Assembly (NCBI GenBank): GCA_013433145.1
Contig: CM024183.1
Coordinates: forward strand, 6,035,703-6,099,702
Direction: 5' to 3'
Length of the DNA stretch: 64,000 bases
DNA from: Ascaris suum
Taxonomy: Eukaryota > Nematoda > Chromadorea > Rhabditida > Ascarididae
Shown here: piece after piece, positions 57,793 to 64,000 of the stretch
Layout: each line of letters begins with the position of its first letter
Position numbering within the stretch: position 1 is the stretch's first letter
Made by a program: the position numbers and the translations under genes
Notes under the pieces: model-generated
Told to the model about the DNA's origin: nothing
Seen by the model: only the letters and a program-made list of their open reading frames with translations
Databases searched by the model: none

Positions 57793-60700
57793 ATTTGTCT
57801 ACCAAATGATCGATTGCAAGTTTTTAGTCACATCAACGTCGAATAATCTTTGCCTATAAAATTGCTTTAAAAATTTGCTAACACTAAAAATTATATTACT
57901 ACTTCTTCTAATTCAAAAAAAAGTTGAAGTCAGTTTTAATATTCATTAATTGAAAGTAATACAGGAGCTAAATGCAATAATCATGCGATAATTTTTCTCA
58001 TTTGGATTTTGTTTACCCCTTTACTATTGCTTTTATCTTGTAAAGAAATTTCGTTATTATTCATTGGCTTCAAATGAGTACTTGATGTTTGTAAAATAAA
58101 TGAACCTGTCATAAATGATTTACGAAAGATTTAACAAGCCTTTAACTTTAACTTTAACTTTTTTTGGGGGATGGGTAGGGAGGAGAGAGGAGGATGACAC
58201 GAAATCATGAAACATTTCAGGAAAAAATAGAAATTTCCGAAAGATACAATTGTTCTTGATGCAAGCTACACTAAGACAATCTACAGAAAGCAATGAGTTG
58301 TTGCATATGGAAAATGCCATATAAAGCAGGTTGGTAAAAGGATGTTACAGTTGATTGTGGATGTACTGATCATAACGATAATTCCTCTCGCTAGCTTCAT
58401 TACGCTTTCAAGGAATTGCACTAGAAATTTTCACATTCGTAAATTTCTCTGATATCTCTGATAGTCCCATGGGCTATAAAATTTCTTCAAAAAAAAACTT
58501 TAATAGGAAAGTGTTCTAGAAATAAATAGATTTTTATTGACAAAACTAACAGAGAAATAAAACAGCAGCGAATGAGTAGATCAAGAGGACAAGGAATCTT
58601 TCCTCAGGAGAGAAGAGAAGGATGAAACCGATATTTGAGAGGACTGAGCCTTTGTTAAAAAGGTTTATGCTAGAGACTGCAGGCGCACTCATCGGAAGTA
58701 GATTCCTAAGCAAGCACGAAAAAATCCTGCATCAAATCGTAGCTGATGATACGTGCATTAATATTCCATGAATCCAAATTTGGCTCCTGTTGACTTCAAA
58801 GAAAGAAATCATATTACTTCCAGGCGCAAAAACTTTCAAACGCAGAATATAGAACCACAAGATAAGCTTTTAACCGAGCACCACACACCTGAGCACACCG
58901 AGTACAACAATGAGCATTGATAACCCTCGAAAGTATATTGTTTAAGATCCCTTTCGAATGACCCGAATCTCGAACAAGTCGGTTACACCTGTCAGAAATC
59001 ACATCGAATGCCCGCATCAATTCACCGATAAGACCAATATAAATCAATGAAAATGACTAAATGAGGGCTCTGCAACAGACGAAAATTTTCACAGGAACGA
59101 GGATATGCAGTCATTTTCGACTTTCATCATCGAGGTGTTCAAAGTGTGCTCGTTAGGAACAATCATCCAACGGCGATCAAAAAACTACTGCATCAAATCG
59201 CATGAAGTATTGGCAAAACCAGGATCGGTGATGATGCAATAAACCAACATGACGAAATATGTGCGTAATTGCACGAAAAAGCATTCAAAATTGATTCCAT
59301 TTTTAGACAAAAGGTCATTTTGCATAAGGGAAAGACCAAACTCAAAGTTTTCCCGTGGATGGGAAAGTTTGGCGGCGAGAAATAGTCCAAGAACTAATAA
59401 AAGATTCGTTATCACTAAACGATATCTCTTTTAGGAGTAAATAATTAGGGATGTGAACACATCTTCGCTTCCTCGGCTTCACGAGTGACTTCATACATCC
59501 CTATAAGGGAGGAATAACACCACAAGAAACTGTGATCATTTGAATGGGATCATTCAAAAGCGAACCCATGAAGCGTTAAAAAATCTTCAGTAGAATGAGA
59601 GAAGGGAATCCTTTGAAGATGAGTAAATCTTCCCACGTATAGTATCTCTGTATATTGCATGAAGATGAAAACATGAAATGCTGTCAACAACTATTTCTTC
59701 ATGCATTTATATGATTGAAGGAGGAACGTTTGAGTGCGAGGTGACTCAATTTTTTTAATGCATCGATGTTGAACATATCTGGAGCCACGCCTTAGCATGT
59801 GTTGGTGAATTGCGCGAATACGCCATTGTACATTTTTTTTTGTCCACTCATTTGAATTTCAACCTCAACAAAAGAGAAAAGAGGACACATTTTTCAGTAT
59901 GGAATGGCAAAAGTCATACATCGCCATGTCTTCTTAAACCAGTATTTGAGCGTGCACGATGACTTAGCCAAGTTGTAACGCATAAAAGCATTAACGACCG
60001 GTATGAGTGCGTATCTTCACCACCTTTTAAAAGATTAGAAATTTTTTAAAGGGTAATTACGTTTGAATGAATCCTTCGTCAAACGAAGTGCTCTCATGCT
60101 AAATGCGCTATCAAAAAAGAGATTGAATTAAACGAACAGCATCATTTGTGTTAACAAAAAGTTCCATCCGAAAAATATGCTCAGCTGTTTGAAGACGTTG
60201 AAATTAAAAATATCATCCTGTAAATAGTCTGCTGCAAATATTTAATGAGTCTTGTAGCAAATAATCTAGCCTAACATCTTACAATATTTTGCTATTATTA
60301 CAGTTAATTTCATAACTTGAAGACACTTAAAGTGTTGAATTTGTTGCCGTATTTGAGACGTGATGACTGGCTGATATTGCACTCGAGTGCAACGCATATC
60401 TGACAGCATCGGCGAGAAGAAGAAAAAATGACACATGAGTGATTTGATCTGCATTCAGTAGTGTTCCTGTATCTATTGTCATTTCAGTTGAACTACCCTT
60501 GAAATATGAGCATTTTCATCCGGCCAAAAACCTGATTTGAAACGTTGTGTTACGCTTCATAGATGTGAAGTGAATGCGCAATTATGAAGTTGATCTCCTC
60601 AACCAGCAAAACCTGTAACGACGTATGTACAATCATGGATAATGAGGATAGGTGCTTCAGCTTAATACTTCTATGCAATTATCACTAAAATATGAATAAA

Positions 60701-62240
60701 GATGCTATTGTCACGTATTATCAGTATACGAATATCGTGTGTTCGAATATATTATTACTGCATGACGATGAAATTGCATTGAAAACTGTATGATGAATAC
60801 ATTCATGCTAAAGTTGCAAACTTTTGAATCACATTGAATGCAGAAATATTGTAGAATTCATTAAGCTTGGATTTTTTTTTCAACACTTTTTAAAAATCCA
60901 CATAGTTCTCGATAAGTCGTAGTTCGTGATCACAATATTAAAATTAGAGAAATTTTCTTCAAAAAAATTTCCATCTTATTCCCGCATTGATTAGAGTGAT
61001 ACGTAATTCCCACAAATATTTTGCCGATAATTCTTTAGTTCGCGAGCGATTTTGAAAATTTTCCATTCAAATATAAAGAAACAATCGTGAAGATATTATG
61101 CGAGATTTCAATTTTCTACAATAAAAGAAAAAAAATCGGCTTTTATTTTCTATTTCGCTAAATTTCTATCATCCATTAGAAGTGTTCATTAGTTGAAAGG
61201 ATATTATTCATCGACTCCAACATGGCACTCATCGTCATGCATTGTAGACGTCGTTATTGGGTTAACGAGTAAAAAAAAAAGAAGTTCGCACACTTCGCTC
61301 CATAAGAAGAATTTTAATTACTTTTAAAGTTCTTTAAGAATTTGCCGCTTTATGAAATAAAATAGAAAAATAGAGGTGGGTTAAAGTGGTCGCTTAGAAT
61401 TTCATTGAAAAAAATAATTTAATGGTATAACTCTGAGACGCCTAGAAGCAGTCTTCCTGCTCACGCAACTTGGGTATGACTAATGATTGTTACTCAACCA
61501 CTCGCCAATCCTTTTGTCTGCACTTCTATATGTCTGTTTGTAGGCCACACTTAAAATACTCGAGTTCTCTACGTGAAATAGTCTTCACTACACAATTTAT
61601 CCTATGCATTGCTCACTTATCTGCCATAAAATCTTATATTTGCTTTAATTGACATCAATCGTTTCTGACAGTTCATCGCTTTATTGTGAAATTGAATTGA
61701 TTCATATTCATGATTGGATGACGGCGATACGTTGACCGTACTCATGCATTGTAACACCAGGATTATTGTTCTTTTGATTTTTGCATTTCTCGTTATCACT
61801 GATTACCCTTTGATTTAGACACATGGTATTGGCTATCGATTGAGGAATGTTGAACGTTTCGTTGATGCCGTTGTGAGAAGGAAAAAAAATCTATGCGTCT
61901 TTGTGTTTAGGTATAAGGCGCTTTTTTGTGAGTGAGAAATTCGCACATTAACTTTGTAGGTAAATATTTGACCGGAAGTATAAAAACGTTGTCGAAAGTT
62001 TCAGAATTTTCTAACGTCACAGCTTCTGACACATTCATATGTGAAACTTCATTGGCAATGTTCACTTACAGTCGGAACGTTGGTGACCGAATAGTTGCAC
62101 CAGTCATATCAGTTTTTTGAAAGCAAACTGATTTCTTTAAGCATCCATCTTATCATCCACAAATCTCGTGTAAAGTCTCAATCCCGTCAGTACTACCAAA
62201 AAGATGCTAGTACGCCTCATTTTTAAATCAGTTTAGCAAT
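57793..62240. other. Intergenic, 5' side of collagen 4
   Basis: AT-rich sequence with no supported gene. The promoter of collagen 4 must lie in its proximal part (just above 57793), but I see no element I can name with confidence. Confidence 0.45.
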
Positions 62241-62318
62241 TAGTCCTTTTCTTCTTCGACCAAGGCCAGATGAACACTTTCAATTCTTCTTCCTTCGTTA
62301 ATTTTTGCCGCCTTCAGG

Positions 62319-62646
62319 TCATCCTGGTTGTTGCTGCTGCAACGACTGTTTGATATTCCTGGGAACACTCTTACATAGTACTTCAGCTTAATTTGCTTAT
62401 ACAACAACCAACACTGTTGTCTGAAATTTTGTACCTGGCGGACCTATATGAGCGAACGTTCGCATGAACGATAATAGCCGAGCACAAGGAAGATTGCTGC
62501 ATCCGATTGATAGCCCATTGCAGCTGCTTCATCGTCATCTGCGATTCGTTGTGTTCGAGGACATCTAAATTGCTGAAGCGAAGTTCGATCTTCTGACCAT
62601 AATGTGTCCTGACCATATACCATGCCACTAACCACTTGCAGTACAA
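62319..62646 (-). other. Candidate two-exon gene fragment, unknown product
   Basis: An open segment on the minus strand (62646-62435) ends at GCCAG|GTACAA. A 76-nt candidate intron (62434-62359) closes with GTGTTCCCAG, and the joined frame ends soon after at TGA (62321-62319) with a Gln-rich tail (SLQQQQPG). The local composition is more coding-like than the surroundings. Other frames of the same segment are also open, so the frame is uncertain, and no family is recognised. Confidence 0.2.
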
Positions 62647-62973
62647 CTTTTATTCAACTCTTCTAGCAGCCTTGTGCTCTTATTCGTCCTTTTCCTACCC
62701 AGGCCTATCCGTATGATTTCTCAACGTAAAACCCAGCAAAAAGAACACATTATAGTTAATATATTCGCCCTTTCTCACTCATATTGCTGATTTTTCACCA
62801 ATATGAACTAAGCACACGGCAATCGTGATTATAGCAGGGGATAACTTCAGGACTGCTGTTTACTGCTGTTGTTATTTACATCAATAATCTACTCTTTGTA
62901 CGAATTTTGTACACTGGGCATAAAATTTTTGTTGCACGCCTTTCTGCATCAACTGTTGGATGCTTTATTTTAG

Positions 62974-63108
62974 GAAACAGGCCAGTTTTTGCAGAATCAG
63001 CGCAGTGGTCGCCAGAAAGCCAAAATGCTGGCAAAGGACGAGGATCACAAGCAACTATTCAGCTCACTTCGAGGAAACAATGGATTGAATGATATAATAA
63101 TATCTTAA
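62974..63108 (+). other. Candidate terminal exon, unknown product
   Basis: After a CTTTATTTTAG acceptor (ending 62973) a 44-codon frame runs to TAA at 63106-63108. It encodes a hydrophilic peptide rich in Gln, Lys and Arg, including RSGRQKAKMLAKDEDHKQLF, and its composition is unlike the AT-rich background. No upstream partner exon was identified, so this is only a candidate. Confidence 0.3.
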
Positions 63109-64000
63109 GCGATAACAGTGATACACATATGTCATCAACGTTGGTTCTCATGGGTTCTTATTAGGTGACATTATGGGTTCTTATTGAACAATCAAAAATG
63201 TTCTTGAGTGCCGCACAAATATCCCTCGATTTGGTGAAGTGGATGCGTTTTGCATGAACGGTGTTGAAAGATGAGGATGTTGGAAGGTGAGATTAGAGGT
63301 TTCAGTTAGGACTGCAGCTTGAAGGACCTGGGGGAAAGGATTTGAAAGCTGCAAGCCTAATTTTTGATTTCCGAAGTTACCTGCGAACAAATTCCATGCA
63401 ATGTGATGAAGAACGGATATAACTTCTAACAATTGCGACAGCATGTTGGAGGAAGAGAAGAATGGAAAAAAAGAACCTCAAAGATTGCAAAGACTAATTA
63501 CACTAAGAAGAGAGCATCAAAGCTCTAGTAAATATGTTCTTCATTAGTAATTGCTAAATTGGAAATTTCAATAGTAATTGAAATCTTTGCAATTAATCTC
63601 TTCGTGTTTTCCATTTGTTTCGTTCGATCGTTTTCTTCAGAATCGTCAACTTTCTCTGCCTTCAGCATTTTCAGTTTTCGTCCGTCGATGCACTCCACTT
63701 CACTCGTAAAACAATTCGAATAAAAAATTTGCCGTTCACATTTTTATTTTGACTTTAAACGGCCGAATGCTGTGCATAAAGACGATCCATCTTTTGGCAA
63801 TCATTTCTCTAACCTAATTGCGGTTATTTTCCCAACTTGGTGAATAAAGGCCTCACTTCATGATGATGATGATAATTTCTTTCGATGGGATCTAAGAGAG
63901 AATTGAATGGTATTTGGAAGATATTTGAGAATTCTAATGGAACGTATGAAGAAATTGGAAATTTTTGAAGGCTTTTTTCAACGGATTACTAGTGTAAATA

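Noticed and set aside
63181..63444. 87-codon minus-strand frame
   Set aside because: No recognised domain and no convincing splice context.

Overview
The window looks like nuclear DNA of a parasitic or free-living nematode. It is AT-rich and gene-sparse, introns are short to medium, 3' splice acceptors sit only 1 or 12 bases before start codons as expected for spliced-leader trans-splicing, and the genes are cuticle collagens and saposin-like secreted proteins. A clade V (strongylid or hookworm-like) origin is my guess from overall character and is not proven by the sequence.

Left part (about 5.8-19.4 kb): a three-copy cluster of two-exon genes for small secreted saposin-like proteins. Copy 1 (6234-7330, minus) and copy 3 (14501-18490, minus) are intact; each encodes 108 residues with a signal peptide and six cysteines in saposin order. 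Copy 2 (9595-10655, plus) is a decayed copy with a one-base deletion and two lost cysteines. Copies 1 and 2 form a large inverted repeat around a roughly 0.6 kb spacer. Copy 3 carries an extra segment of about 2.9 kb in its single intron. All three copies keep a long, very similar upstream block that contains an intron-like unit of 55-56 nt.

Right part (21.6-57.8 kb): four cuticle collagen genes, all on the minus strand, at 21606-23490, 37660-39540, 43871-45617 and 55502-57784. Each has four exons of exactly 222, 186, 222 and 243 nt in phase 0 and encodes 290 residues: an N-terminal membrane/signal anchor, an REKR processing site, a CCSC cluster, two Gly-X-Y blocks separated by a CFNC break, and the C-terminal end [13 protein letters not shown]. 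They are tandem paralogues; copies 2 and 3 share even their last intron.

The rest is AT-rich sequence with TA microsatellites (17.6, 19.2, 46.2, 51.7 kb), a degenerate inverted minisatellite (16.8-17.35 kb), a 221-bp tandem duplication (11.6-12.06 kb), an inverted dispersed repeat pair (19.8 and 26.6 kb), and a few weak orphan exon candidates (3.55-3.75 kb, 62.3-63.1 kb). I found no tRNA, rRNA, CRISPR array or intact transposon.
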